Positions 1 to 6,648 of a DNA stretch of 64,000 nt are shown here, piece by piece; the first letter of the stretch is position 1, and every line of letters starts with the position of its first letter. The DNA is from Lactococcus formosensis (GTDB lineage Bacteria; Bacillota; Bacilli; Lactobacillales; Streptococcaceae). Location of the stretch: positions 1 to 64,000 of the forward strand of contig NZ_BOVP01000004.1 of the NCBI RefSeq assembly GCF_018403745.1, in the 5' to 3' direction. Made by a program: the position numbers and the translations under genes. The notes beneath the pieces were generated by a model. It did no database searches. It saw only the letters and a program-made list of their open reading frames with translations, and was not told the origin of the DNA.

Positions 1-42
1 CACAGCACAGCACAGCACAGCACAGCACAGCACAGCACAGCA
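1..42. repeat. Pentanucleotide tandem repeat (CACAG)n
   Basis: About eight perfect copies of CACAG run from the window edge. One forward frame reads a repeating HSTAQ peptide and stops at 50-52; another stops at 78-80, just before a terminator. The array is therefore probably the 3' end of an upstream gene cut by the window. A 5-bp unit shifts frame when a copy is gained or lost. The true array length is not visible. Confidence 0.75.
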
Positions 43-79
43 CCAGCGGTAGACATCCGCCTATTTTTACTTGCACCTA

Positions 80-107
80 AACGCTCAGGACCCCTTGGAG
101 CGTTTTT
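80..107 (+). terminator. Rho-independent terminator of the upstream gene
   Basis: The stem AACGCTC (80-86) pairs with GAGCGTT (98-104) and runs into a T-tract. It separates whatever lies upstream from the DGR target gene at 149. Confidence 0.8.
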
Positions 108-148
108 TGGCATTTACAATAATCAATCAATAGAAATGAGGAAAAAAG

Positions 149-1768
149 ATGACACCAGATAAAAAACGGAAACTGCGGAATATCGCTATCCTATCTCTGC
201 TCGGCTTAATCGGCGGCACCTTCGCCTTTACAGCTTTTAACCAACAAGCCATTAATGACCGTGAAAACGACGTCCAAGTTAACGTCGGTGGCCGAGTCCA
301 TGACTACTATAACGCCGAGAGTGAAAACAAGGACGTCTTTGTTGAAAACTATGGCGAACGTCCTATCATGGCACGTATTCGCCTGTCCGAGTTCTTGGAA
401 TACCGTCAAGGTACGGATGGCCCCTTTACACAGATAGTTGGCGGGGACCGAGAAGAACCTGACACATGGACCCCTTATATTCCTAGTGCGACAGCGATTG
501 GCACACGTACAGGGGCAGGTGCTGCTTTTAACAGATACTCCAACCTAAGATTTGGTCGAGCAGGAGAAGCCCCTTGGTATTTACCAACCTTTAACCATAA
601 CAACTTAGATCTCAGTACTGCCGCAGCGGGAGATGCCCGTGACTTGGCAGATGATTCAGATGACGTGACTCATCCCGGAGACGGAACAGATGGCTATTGG
701 GAAGAAGGTGTGACTTATACCAATGGCTCAGGACCAACGAACACTGTTTGGCATGGTGGCTCAGACGGTGCGACACGTGAAACAGCTCAAAACTTGCAAG
801 AACAACGTCCCGTCATGACCATCCAACAATGGTCGGAACTTCAACCTTACCAACAAATCGGTGACTTCTGGGTTGTTGACCACACGACAGGCTGGGCTTA
901 TTGGGCTTCACTCTTAGAACCAGGGGAAGCAAGCTCTTATCTATTGGACGCGGCAGAAATGACCGCCGCTATAGAAGATACAGTCTTCAATGGCTCTTAC
1001 TATTACGGTATCCATGTGGATAGTCAGTTGATTAGTCCTGATCCCGAAAATATGAGTGAATTTCTTACAGATGGCGATAGCCGTTTAGCAGACTTCCTTA
1101 CAGGTATACAGAATAATGCTATGGACGGTGAAGGCTCTAATCCACGTGCTGATATTGATTCTCCACCATCTGCCTTTAACTTTGATGCTATGCTTCCAGG
1201 CCGTGTCTTTACTATGGATGGGGTAGAGTACCGTTATTTGGAAGATATGGGCAACGATAACCATATGATTATCCGCAATGAAGCCATCCGTAACACAAGC
1301 TTCAATGACCAACCGCAAGTTTTATCAGACTTCTATACGGGACTTACACCAGCTGTTCAGGCTATGGTACAGCCTGCATCTATTCCGTCTGATGTTCCGA
1401 GTATTTCAGATTCCGCAGCTGCACCTTGGACAGGAGGCACTCGTTGGGTACCTTTGGAGTGGGATGATGCTCGCTTCAATGAGGTCCGCGCAGATAGAAC
1501 TACTGTTAGTGGGTCAACATCTCAAGCCTTTGCGCTTTCCCTTGCGGATGTGGTGCACTTGTCAACAGAAGAAGGGCCTTTCCCTAATCATGCCTCACGT
1601 GTTGCTGCCCGTAATAGTTGGTGGTGGCTACGTACCCCTGGTGCTTCAGGCCTTGCTTGGCATGTGTCTTGGGGTACCACTGCTGGTCAGCTGCGTGGCG
1701 TTAATACCGTCGGCTTTAGCTATGCCTCTGGGGGTGTACGTCCAGCCCTTATCATCCGTAATCCTTAA
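149..1768 (+). CDS. DGR target protein: membrane-anchored/secreted, C-terminal CLec/DUF6273-like variable domain
   Basis: This 539-aa protein is the one diversified by the retroelement that follows. A hydrophobic segment lies at residues 12-30, followed by a TasA/camelysin-like stretch (VQVNV, then KDVFVENYGERPIMARIRL) and a GWAYWASLLEPGE motif of the kind seen in Firmicute surface proteins. That points to export, by membrane anchor or cleaved signal. The C-terminus (NSWWWLRTPG ... GGVRPALIIRNP) has the WWLR and GVRPAL signature of C-type-lectin-like DGR targets. The VR covers about residues 495-533. A GAGG ribosome site precedes the ATG. No LPXTG motif is present. The ligand is unknown; a surface binding role is inferred from the family. 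The gene appears more GC-rich than its neighbours. Confidence 0.85.
   Translation: MTPDKKRKLRNIAILSLLGLIGGTFAFTAFNQQAINDRENDVQVNVGGRVHDYYNAESENKDVFVENYGERPIMARIRLSEFLEYRQGTDGPFTQIVGGDREEPDTWTPYIPSATAIGTRTGAGAAFNRYSNLRFGRAGEAPWYLPTFNHNNLDLSTAAAGDARDLADDSDDVTHPGDGTDGYWEEGVTYTNGSGPTNTVWHGGSDGATRETAQNLQEQRPVMTIQQWSELQPYQQIGDFWVVDHTTGWAYWASLLEPGEASSYLLDAAEMTAAIEDTVFNGSYYYGIHVDSQLISPDPENMSEFLTDGDSRLADFLTGIQNNAMDGEGSNPRADIDSPPSAFNFDAMLPGRVFTMDGVEYRYLEDMGNDNHMIIRNEAIRNTSFNDQPQVLSDFYTGLTPAVQAMVQPASIPSDVPSISDSAAAPWTGGTRWVPLEWDDARFNEVRADRTTVSGSTSQAFALSLADVVHLSTEEGPFPNHASRVAARNSWWWLRTPGASGLAWHVSWGTTAGQLRGVNTVGFSYASGGVRPALIIRNP
1630..1746 (+). repeat. DGR variable repeat (VR)
   Basis: It aligns without gaps to 1930-2046 at a constant offset of 300. 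Within 1630-1745 there are 17 mismatches: 1652, 1653, 1661, 1667, 1668, 1673, 1674, 1680, 1694, 1695, 1700, 1701, 1715, 1716, 1721, 1727 and 1728. Every one is an adenine in the template. They fall in 10 of the 11 template AAT codons, now L, H, S, G, T, R, V, F, Y and S; the codon at 1703 remains N. The last 17 bases (1729-1745) are unchanged, as expected where cDNA initiates. Confidence 0.95.
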
Positions 1769-1772
1769 TCTT

Positions 1773-1863
1773 AGCGCGCAAGCGCTGGGCTAGGAGCGTA
1801 GCGACACCGCCCCTCGGTGGCTTGCCGCCGCGTTTTTCCCTCATGTAGGGCGCGGTAGCGCCC
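1773..1863 (+). promoter_or_regulatory. GC-rich hairpin cluster after VR (candidate homing-recognition structure)
   Basis: Three perfect hairpins follow the target stop codon: AGCGC-GCAA-GCGCT (1773-1786), CACCG-CCCCT-CGGTG (1805-1819) and GGGCGC-GGTA-GCGCCC (1848-1863). In characterised DGRs a hairpin or cruciform just 3' of the VR promotes mutagenic homing. The position and GC-richness fit that role, but it is inferred. None is followed at once by a clear T-tract, so simple termination is less likely. Confidence 0.55.
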
Positions 1864-1929
1864 CGCACAAGAAAGATTTGCCCAATGGACTTAGGGCATA
1901 AAAAGATGATCTAGGGAACAGACTATGAA

Positions 1930-2047
1930 ACGTACCCCTGGTGCTTCAGGCAATGCTTGGAATGTGAATTGGAATACCAATGCTGGTCAGCTGAATGGCA
2001 ATAATACCGTCGGCAATAGCAATGCCAATGGGGGTGTACGTCCAGAC
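1930..2047 (+). repeat. DGR template repeat (TR), inside a 52-codon open frame
   Basis: This is the invariant donor copy matching VR, with 11 AAT codons at the diversified positions; adenine-rich AAY codons are the DGR hallmark. It also lies in an open frame, ATG 1925 to TGA 2081-2083. That frame has an AGGGA motif six bases before the ATG and would encode a 52-aa peptide carrying all the Asn residues. Translation is not expected for a TR and is probably fortuitous. Confidence 0.95.
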
Positions 2048-2444
2048 TTGAAACAGGATATGAAAGACAGATTTTTCATTTGAATGCGTGATTTTATTGG
2101 GTTTGCCTCGATAAACAGTGCAAAAAAGTGACCCTCCAATCTAGAGAAACTTGAAGAGAAGAAAACAAGTCCAGCATATCTTCGGCCTGATATAACGTGA
2201 AGTACTGCTTACGTTATCCGTGCCATATTTTAAGGGAGTCTGTGTACGTGTAGTACGATATGACACTATCCTCATTGTGCCTGAAGGCACTAATGAGGAA
2301 TGCCAATCCTTATATAGATTGGCTGAGTATCTCATTAGTTGAGAGTCAAAATCCCTTGTGATCGTTCAGAAAACTGAGCACACAGAAAATGCGTGATGAC
2401 GGAAAGTTGTTGGCATGAGCAGTACATACGACCATTTGTCCTTC

Positions 2445-2475
2445 AAAACGGTCAGGAGCGGACCTTTGCGTTTTT
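2445..2475 (+). terminator. Terminator-like hairpin upstream of avd (first)
   Basis: AAAACGGTC (2445-2453) pairs with GACC (2461-2464) and CGTTTT (2469-2474), with a 4-nt bulge, ending in T residues. It is a weak terminator candidate that may define the end of the TR RNA. Confidence 0.4.
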
Positions 2476-2504
2476 CAGTAAACGCGCACACGCTGTAAAA
2501 AATG

Positions 2505-2538
2505 AGACGTCTCTCGAATAGAGAGGCTGTCTTTTTTT
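2505..2538 (+). terminator. Terminator-like hairpin immediately before avd (second)
   Basis: AGAC-GT-CTCTC (2505-2515) pairs with GAGAG-GCT-GTCT (2521-2532) and leads into seven T residues. It lies 24 bp before the avd ATG. It could end the TR RNA or attenuate transcription into the avd-RT operon. Confidence 0.65.
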
Positions 2539-2561
2539 GAGAAAAGGAAACAGAGAAATAG

Positions 2562-2990
2562 ATGAAAAATATCGCAAAACCAAAAGGATTTGAGCTGGCT
2601 GCGCAAGCCAAACTACTCTTAAGAGAAGTGCTCAAGCTAACGTCCAAAGGACCTAAAAAATACCGCTTTTCCCTCTTTCAAAAGATGGAAACTCTTGCTC
2701 TAGATATACTGCAAGACATCTACGAAGCCAATAACTCTTATGTGGCAGGCTCAGATGCGGGGAGGATTCTCACTCAACGGATAAACTTGCATGTAGATGC
2801 TCTCGCTAAAGTCAATATCTTAGGGACATTGGCAGATGTGGCTGTCGAGTATGGTGGGATTTCTAAGGGAGAGTTTGCCAATCTGACCAAACTCATCTCA
2901 AGTGTAGGACGTATGTTAGGGGCTTGGCACAAGTCCGACCGTCTCCGTTATGAAGACTTTATTCAAGAAAAAGAGGTGACACATGTCTGA
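2562..2990 (+). CDS. avd: Avd-like DGR accessory protein (four-helix bundle)
   Basis: This 142-aa, lysine-rich, helical protein has the size and C-terminal signature (SSVGRMLGAWHKSDRLRYEDF) of DGR accessory variability determinants. Avd proteins form a pentameric barrel that binds the reverse transcriptase and TR RNA and is needed for mutagenic homing. It is the first gene of a tight operon and overlaps the next gene by 8 bp. The ribosome site (AAAAGGAAA) is rather far from the ATG. Identification rests on family resemblance plus location between the TR and RT. Confidence 0.85.
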   Translation: MKNIAKPKGFELAAQAKLLLREVLKLTSKGPKKYRFSLFQKMETLALDILQDIYEANNSYVAGSDAGRILTQRINLHVDALAKVNILGTLADVAVEYGGISKGEFANLTKLISSVGRMLGAWHKSDRLRYEDFIQEKEVTHV

Positions 2991-3582
2991 TCTAAACCAA
3001 AAAGCAAAACTTATCTTAGAAGGTATCATTGAGGCCAGAAGTTTTCAAAATGTAGAAAACCTCGCTCGCTTTTTACACGGTTCAAAATCAAAGAAAATTA
3101 TCCAGAATCAACTCAATCTTAGCGCTTCTTACGGGCGCTTGCTCTCTGAGGATATAAGCTATAAGGAGACTTTGAATTTAATACAGCAACTTATAAAGGC
3201 TGACTTAATATATGAAAATCATTTTTCCAATTTGACTGTACTCTCTGTTTCCAAAACAGGATTGGATTTTCTGTATGGCTTAAAGCCCTATATCAAGATT
3301 AAAGAAGGCTCAGAAGAAAAAGTTAAAAAAGACAGTAACCTCATGTTAGAGCTACGTAATTATCGTACTTTTAAAGCAAAAGAACTTGATAGGCCACCTT
3401 ATATGATTTTTGATAATAAGGTGCTGAGTCAGCTGGACAGTATAAGGCCCAAAACAAAGGAAGCATTTCTAAAGATTAACGGTATTGGTCCCAGCAAATG
3501 GGAAGCTTTTGGGCAAGATATTTTAGATATGATTATTAGAGAGGGGACTTATGCAGGAGCGGGACTGGACACAGGAGTTTGA
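2983..3582 (+). CDS. RQC-HRDC protein 1 (helicase-less RecQ C-terminal-like DGR accessory)
   Basis: This 199-aa protein has two parts. Residues about 20-100 resemble the RecQ RQC winged helix (FLHGSKSKK, then YGRLLSEDISYKETLNLIQQLIKADLI, then LSVSKTGLDFLYG). Residues about 120-190 form an HRDC domain (LRNYRTFKAKE ... INGIGPSKWEAFGQDILDMI). No ATPase or helicase motif is present. RQC and HRDC domains bind structured nucleic acid. HRDC proteins are known as accessory genes in some DGRs. The gene overlaps avd and the next HRDC gene by 32 bp. The role is unproven; it may bind TR RNA, cDNA or the VR hairpins. Confidence 0.8.
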   Translation: MSDLNQKAKLILEGIIEARSFQNVENLARFLHGSKSKKIIQNQLNLSASYGRLLSEDISYKETLNLIQQLIKADLIYENHFSNLTVLSVSKTGLDFLYGLKPYIKIKEGSEEKVKKDSNLMLELRNYRTFKAKELDRPPYMIFDNKVLSQLDSIRPKTKEAFLKINGIGPSKWEAFGQDILDMIIREGTYAGAGLDTGV

Positions 3583-4189
3583 GGTCTTCGACCTTTTTGA
3601 CTTTAACAACTATCAAGCAGATGCCCAAGTGATTTTCAAAGCTTTAGCCGAATGTGACCGTGCGCTTTCTTTGAGTCTCTTGATTGCTCTTCTTCAAGGA
3701 CGAAAGACAGCGACCATATTGACTTTTGACTTACAGCGCAACAGTAGTTTTGGCTCGCTGGCTAAGCTGAACAAGATGGAGATAAAAAACCTCATCTATC
3801 TGCTTATGAATCGAGGGTTACTCAAAATGCGCCGTCTATCGGGTGGTTGTTTTGCTTTTGGTCTATCAGGTGATGGCTTAGCGCACTTGCTCAACCCTAA
3901 GCCGCTCTTGGCACAACCGCCCGAGTTCAGTCGGGCAGATATATTACGATTTGAGCAGGAGCTTACCCTCTTTGAACAGCTCCGTGTCTGGCGTAGCCAT
4001 GCGACCAGACGTTTAAGGGAGCGCTATCTGGGACTACAAGTTTTTGAGGTTGCGACTAATTTTATCCTCAAGCGTATTGCTCATGAGCGTCCGCACACCA
4101 TGGAGGATTTAGGCGACTATGGGCTATCTGAGGAAGTCTTGAAAAATTATGGTAAAGAAATTTTGGAGCTTATCCATGAAGCGGATTGA
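3551..4189 (+). CDS. RQC-HRDC protein 2 (paralogue of the preceding gene)
   Basis: This 212-aa protein shares the architecture of its neighbour. The N-terminal RQC-like winged helix reads LLQGRKTATI, then SSFGSLAKLNKMEIKNLIYLLMNRGLL, then FGLSGDGLAHLL. The C-terminal HRDC domain runs from about residue 130 (FEQLRVWRSHATRRLRERYLGLQVF ... YGKEILELI). Sequence similarity to protein 1 is low, but domain order and size match, suggesting an old duplication. The ATG at 3551 has a GAGGGG ribosome site. It overlaps both the previous gene and the RT start, which implies translational coupling. Confidence 0.8.
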   Translation: MQERDWTQEFEVFDLFDFNNYQADAQVIFKALAECDRALSLSLLIALLQGRKTATILTFDLQRNSSFGSLAKLNKMEIKNLIYLLMNRGLLKMRRLSGGCFAFGLSGDGLAHLLNPKPLLAQPPEFSRADILRFEQELTLFEQLRVWRSHATRRLRERYLGLQVFEVATNFILKRIAHERPHTMEDLGDYGLSEEVLKNYGKEILELIHEAD

Positions 4190-5090
4190 TTATGATGAGA
4201 TATGTAGGTTAGAGTACCTCTATGATGCTTTTCATGATAATGTCAAAGGCAAGCGGCATAAGTCTGTGGTAAACCAGTTTGAATATGAGCTGGCGGACAA
4301 TCTACAAGAGATGTATGACGCGCTTAAAAATAGAACTTATCAGCATCAGCCATATTATAGCTTTGAAGTCCATGAACCCAAGCGCAGGGAGATTTTCGCA
4401 GCGCAATACTCGGATAGAGTAGTGAACCGCTGGATTACTGATCATGCCGTTTTGCCTGTTTTATCACGTCATTATATTTATGACAATGCAGCTTGTCAAA
4501 TAGACAAAGGGGTCCATTTTGGGCGTGGACGGCTCAAGCATCATTTCTATAAGTTTTACAAAGCTTCAGGAAATAAAGGGTATGTCCTCAAATGTGACAT
4601 TGCCCAGTTTTTCCCCTCGATCAATCAAGTACTTTTAAAAGAAAAACTAGCAAGAGAACCTTTTGATAGCACAACTTTAGCTTTGCTCTATAATATGATT
4701 GACTCCTTTGATAATCTGGGTGGAAGAGGATTGCCTCTCGGAAATTATTCTAGCCAACATTTTGCTCTTTATTATTTGTCCTTTTTAGACCGTTTTATCA
4801 AAGAAAGTCTAGGCTTTAAGCACTATGTCCGCTACATGGATGACTTTCTTATCCTTCATGAGGATAAGATGAAGCTGAGTGAAGCCCTTGAGCAGATAAG
4901 AACTTTTCTCGCTGAAGAACTCGATTTGTCATTAAACGGTAAAACCAGCATTGTCGCTATGCGTGAGGGTGTCGAGTATCTAGGCTATCGATTTTATCTG
5001 ACTGTGACAGGAAAACTTGTGCAAAAGCTGAAACCTCAAGCTAAAGTTCGCTTGAAAAAACATATTAAAAACCGCAAACGAGATTTCTAA
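4176..5090 (+). CDS. DGR-type reverse transcriptase, interrupted by an in-frame TAA
   Basis: The RT copies TR RNA with adenine-specific errors. The start at 4176 is preferred over 4149 because GGAG lies seven bases upstream. In this 304-aa product the first catalytic Asp is in KCDIAQFFPSI (about residue 141), the DGR-specific LPLGNYSSQ lies at 186-194 (SQ replacing the usual QG of other RTs), and the active-site YMDD lies at 220-223. The frame stops at TAA 5088-5090, yet coding-like sequence continues in frame to 5258. As annotated the protein therefore lacks its thumb-like C-terminus and may be inactive. Confidence 0.9.
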   Translation: MKRIDYDEICRLEYLYDAFHDNVKGKRHKSVVNQFEYELADNLQEMYDALKNRTYQHQPYYSFEVHEPKRREIFAAQYSDRVVNRWITDHAVLPVLSRHYIYDNAACQIDKGVHFGRGRLKHHFYKFYKASGNKGYVLKCDIAQFFPSINQVLLKEKLAREPFDSTTLALLYNMIDSFDNLGGRGLPLGNYSSQHFALYYLSFLDRFIKESLGFKHYVRYMDDFLILHEDKMKLSEALEQIRTFLAEELDLSLNGKTSIVAMREGVEYLGYRFYLTVTGKLVQKLKPQAKVRLKKHIKNRKRDF

Positions 5091-5258
5091 TACGGCAAAA
5101 TTGATTTTGAAAAACTAGAGAATATCTTAGCTTCACATGAGGGACACTTGAAGTCAGGGCAAACTTACCATTTTGAGAAAAAGCTTTTTGGAGAAGAAGT
5201 ATTTGAAACCCTTTATGAAATAAGCGACCAGAGTAGGATTTCTGAACAAAGAATATAG
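5091..5258 (+). pseudogene. Detached C-terminal (thumb-like) segment of the reverse transcriptase
   Basis: The segment directly follows the RT stop in the same frame: 55 codons (starting YGKIDFEKLENILASHEGHL) to TAG 5256-5258. ASHEGHLKSGQTYHFEKK matches the terminal S(x)xGHLKHxxTYxxxKK motif common to this RT class. A full protein would have 360 residues, normal for a DGR RT. It has no start codon or ribosome site of its own. A single nonsense change at codon 5088 is the simplest explanation. Confidence 0.8.
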
Positions 5259-5298
5259 CACTACAGAATAAATATTATTTCTGTTAAAATAGACAAAT

Positions 5299-6003
5299 AT
5301 GAGACTAGATCACTACCTGTTCCTCAATGGATGGAAGGACAAGAAAGAACGCAAACGCTTGATACGGACCAGAAAGATTATAATTGATGGAGAAGTAGAG
5401 TATAACCTAAGTCGCAATGTCGATCCTCAGATGCATGAAATTATTGTCAATCAGCAACAGCTCACAACATTTGGACATCATTATTTTATGATGAATAAGC
5501 CAGCTGGTGTACTTTCAGCCAATAAAGACGAGCACCTGCCCACTTATCGTGACCTTGTGGAAGAAAAGAATGCTGCACTCTATCCTGTGGGACGGCTTGA
5601 CTTTTTAACGACAGGATTATTATTCATCACGGACAATGGGCCGCTGGGCATCGATATGCTTAAGCCACAGCAACATGTTTCTAAAACATATTTCGTAGAG
5701 ACATGGGAAGCACTTGAAGAAAGTGATAGAGCTGCCTTTGCGGCAGGCCTTGAATTTATCGGAGGCGTTCGTACGCAGCCAGCGCAACTCGAAATTTTAG
5801 ATGCGCATCATGCTAAGGTTACTATCCAAGAAGGCAAGTATCATCAGGTCAAGAAGATGTTTTTAGCTGTAGGTAAAAAAGTTGAGCAACTGCAACGTGT
5901 AAGTTTCGGACCGCTAGTCTTAGATGAAGGCTTGCAACCAGGCGCTTATCGCCCTCTCACCCAGCAAGAAATCTTGAGTCTGAAGACTTATATGAGAAAG
6001 TAA
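5299..6003 (+). CDS. RsuA-family 16S rRNA pseudouridine synthase
   Basis: The 234-aa protein has an N-terminal S4 RNA-binding domain (residues 1-50: MRLDHYLFLNGWKDKKERKRL) and a pseudouridine synthase core. That core includes MNKPAGVLSA and the catalytic GRLDFLTTGLL motif with the active-site Asp. Length and motifs fit RsuA, which isomerises U516 of 16S rRNA. RluB/E/F relatives act elsewhere, so exact target specificity is inferred. A TAAAAT -10-like element lies shortly upstream. It is the first ordinary chromosomal gene after the DGR. Confidence 0.85.
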   Translation: MRLDHYLFLNGWKDKKERKRLIRTRKIIIDGEVEYNLSRNVDPQMHEIIVNQQQLTTFGHHYFMMNKPAGVLSANKDEHLPTYRDLVEEKNAALYPVGRLDFLTTGLLFITDNGPLGIDMLKPQQHVSKTYFVETWEALEESDRAAFAAGLEFIGGVRTQPAQLEILDAHHAKVTIQEGKYHQVKKMFLAVGKKVEQLQRVSFGPLVLDEGLQPGAYRPLTQQEILSLKTYMRK

Positions 6004-6009
6004 GATTCT

Positions 6010-6047
6010 TTGACAGTCTGATAGGGCAAGTGTTATAATCATTATCA
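6010..6047 (+). promoter_or_regulatory. Promoter with PerR-like box for the glutathione peroxidase gene
   Basis: TTGACA (6010-6015) and TATAAT (6034-6039) are spaced 18 bp. TTATAATCATTATCA (6033-6047) matches the PerR/Fur-type box TTATAATNATTATAA at all but one defined position and covers the -10. Repression by a peroxide-sensing Fur-family regulator is inferred. The regulator gene is not in the window. Confidence 0.65.
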
Positions 6048-6078
6048 CTTAGAGCCGATGAAGAAAGGAAGTGTCACT

Positions 6079-6567
6079 ATGCCTATTTATGATTTTACAG
6101 TGAAGGGAAAACAAGGAGATGATATCTCTTTATCCGACTATAAAGGAAAAGTGCTACTTGTAGTGAATACTGCGACCAGATGTGGTTTTACTCCACAGTA
6201 TGATGGGCTCCAAAAACTTTATGATGAATATAAAGAGTCCGGGTTTGAAATTCTCGATTTTCCTTGTAATCAATTTAAAGAGCAATCGCCTGGCACAGCT
6301 GATGAAATCGATCAGTTTTGTACATTGAACTATGGAACAACTTTCCCACGCTTTCAAAAGATTGATGTTAATGGCGCGGATGAAAGCCCGCTCTATACAT
6401 GGTTAAAAGAAGAAAAAGGAAGCCCGCTTGGAAAAAAAATTAAGTGGAATTTCACGAAGTTCTTGATCAACGCTCAGGGAGAAGTTGTCGCACGTTATGC
6501 TCCAGCAACAGAACCTGAAAAAATTGCCAAAGATATTAAAAAAGAGCTTGAAAAAGTAGAAAAGTAG
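6079..6567 (+). CDS. gpx: Glutathione peroxidase (thiol peroxidase, Cys type)
   Basis: The 162-aa protein reduces hydroperoxides with glutathione or thioredoxin in the cytoplasm. Seen: NTATRCGFTPQY with the peroxidatic Cys replacing selenocysteine, the second conserved block (FPCNQF), and the W-N-F-TKF motif near the C-terminus. The ATG at 6079 is chosen over 6058 because AAAGGAAG precedes it and the family starts at that point. The PerR-like promoter fits oxidative-stress control. The glutathione producer GshF lies later in the window. Confidence 0.92.
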   Translation: MPIYDFTVKGKQGDDISLSDYKGKVLLVVNTATRCGFTPQYDGLQKLYDEYKESGFEILDFPCNQFKEQSPGTADEIDQFCTLNYGTTFPRFQKIDVNGADESPLYTWLKEEKGSPLGKKIKWNFTKFLINAQGEVVARYAPATEPEKIAKDIKKELEKVEK

Positions 6568-6595
6568 GAGCATATGCCTCCTGTTTTTTCTTTTG
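6566..6595 (+). terminator. Terminator after gpx
   Basis: A short AGGAG/CTCCT hairpin (about 6567-6584) is followed by a run of T. The stem is weak. Confidence 0.5.
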
Positions 6596-6648
6596 GTATC
6601 ATCATAAAGAAGCTCATATTTATAGCTGGTTTATGCTATAATTGAGTC

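Larger units (their letters stand above)
2048..2561 (+). ncRNA. Structured non-coding region of the DGR (probable 3' part of the TR RNA)
   Basis: No convincing gene lies between the TR and avd. Strong inverted repeats do: ATAACGT/ACGTTAT (2192-2198 with 2211-2217), and CCTCATTGTGCC paired with GGCAC-AATGAGG around a TGAA loop (2270-2298, one bulge). In studied DGRs the TR is transcribed as a longer RNA whose 3' flank is folded and bound by RT and Avd. Assignment to such an RNA is inferred from position. Its ends are unknown. Confidence 0.55.

Noticed and set aside
1..42. CRISPR array
   Set aside because: The repeat unit is 5 bp without spacers; it is a simple tandem repeat.
1278..1793. 171-aa forward frame inside the target gene
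   Set aside because: It is an out-of-frame shadow of the VR-bearing gene with no ribosome site.
2141..2335. Minus-strand 64-aa frame in the DGR RNA region
   Set aside because: No ribosome site or recognisable composition; it overlaps the inverted repeats of the non-coding region.
4149..4175. Longer RT start at 4149
   Set aside because: No ribosome site; the extra nine residues lie inside the HRDC gene, and ATG 4176 has GGAG at good spacing.
149..5258. Prophage or group II intron as the context of the RT
   Set aside because: No phage structural, integrase or intron maturase features; the RT motif and TR/VR pair define a DGR.
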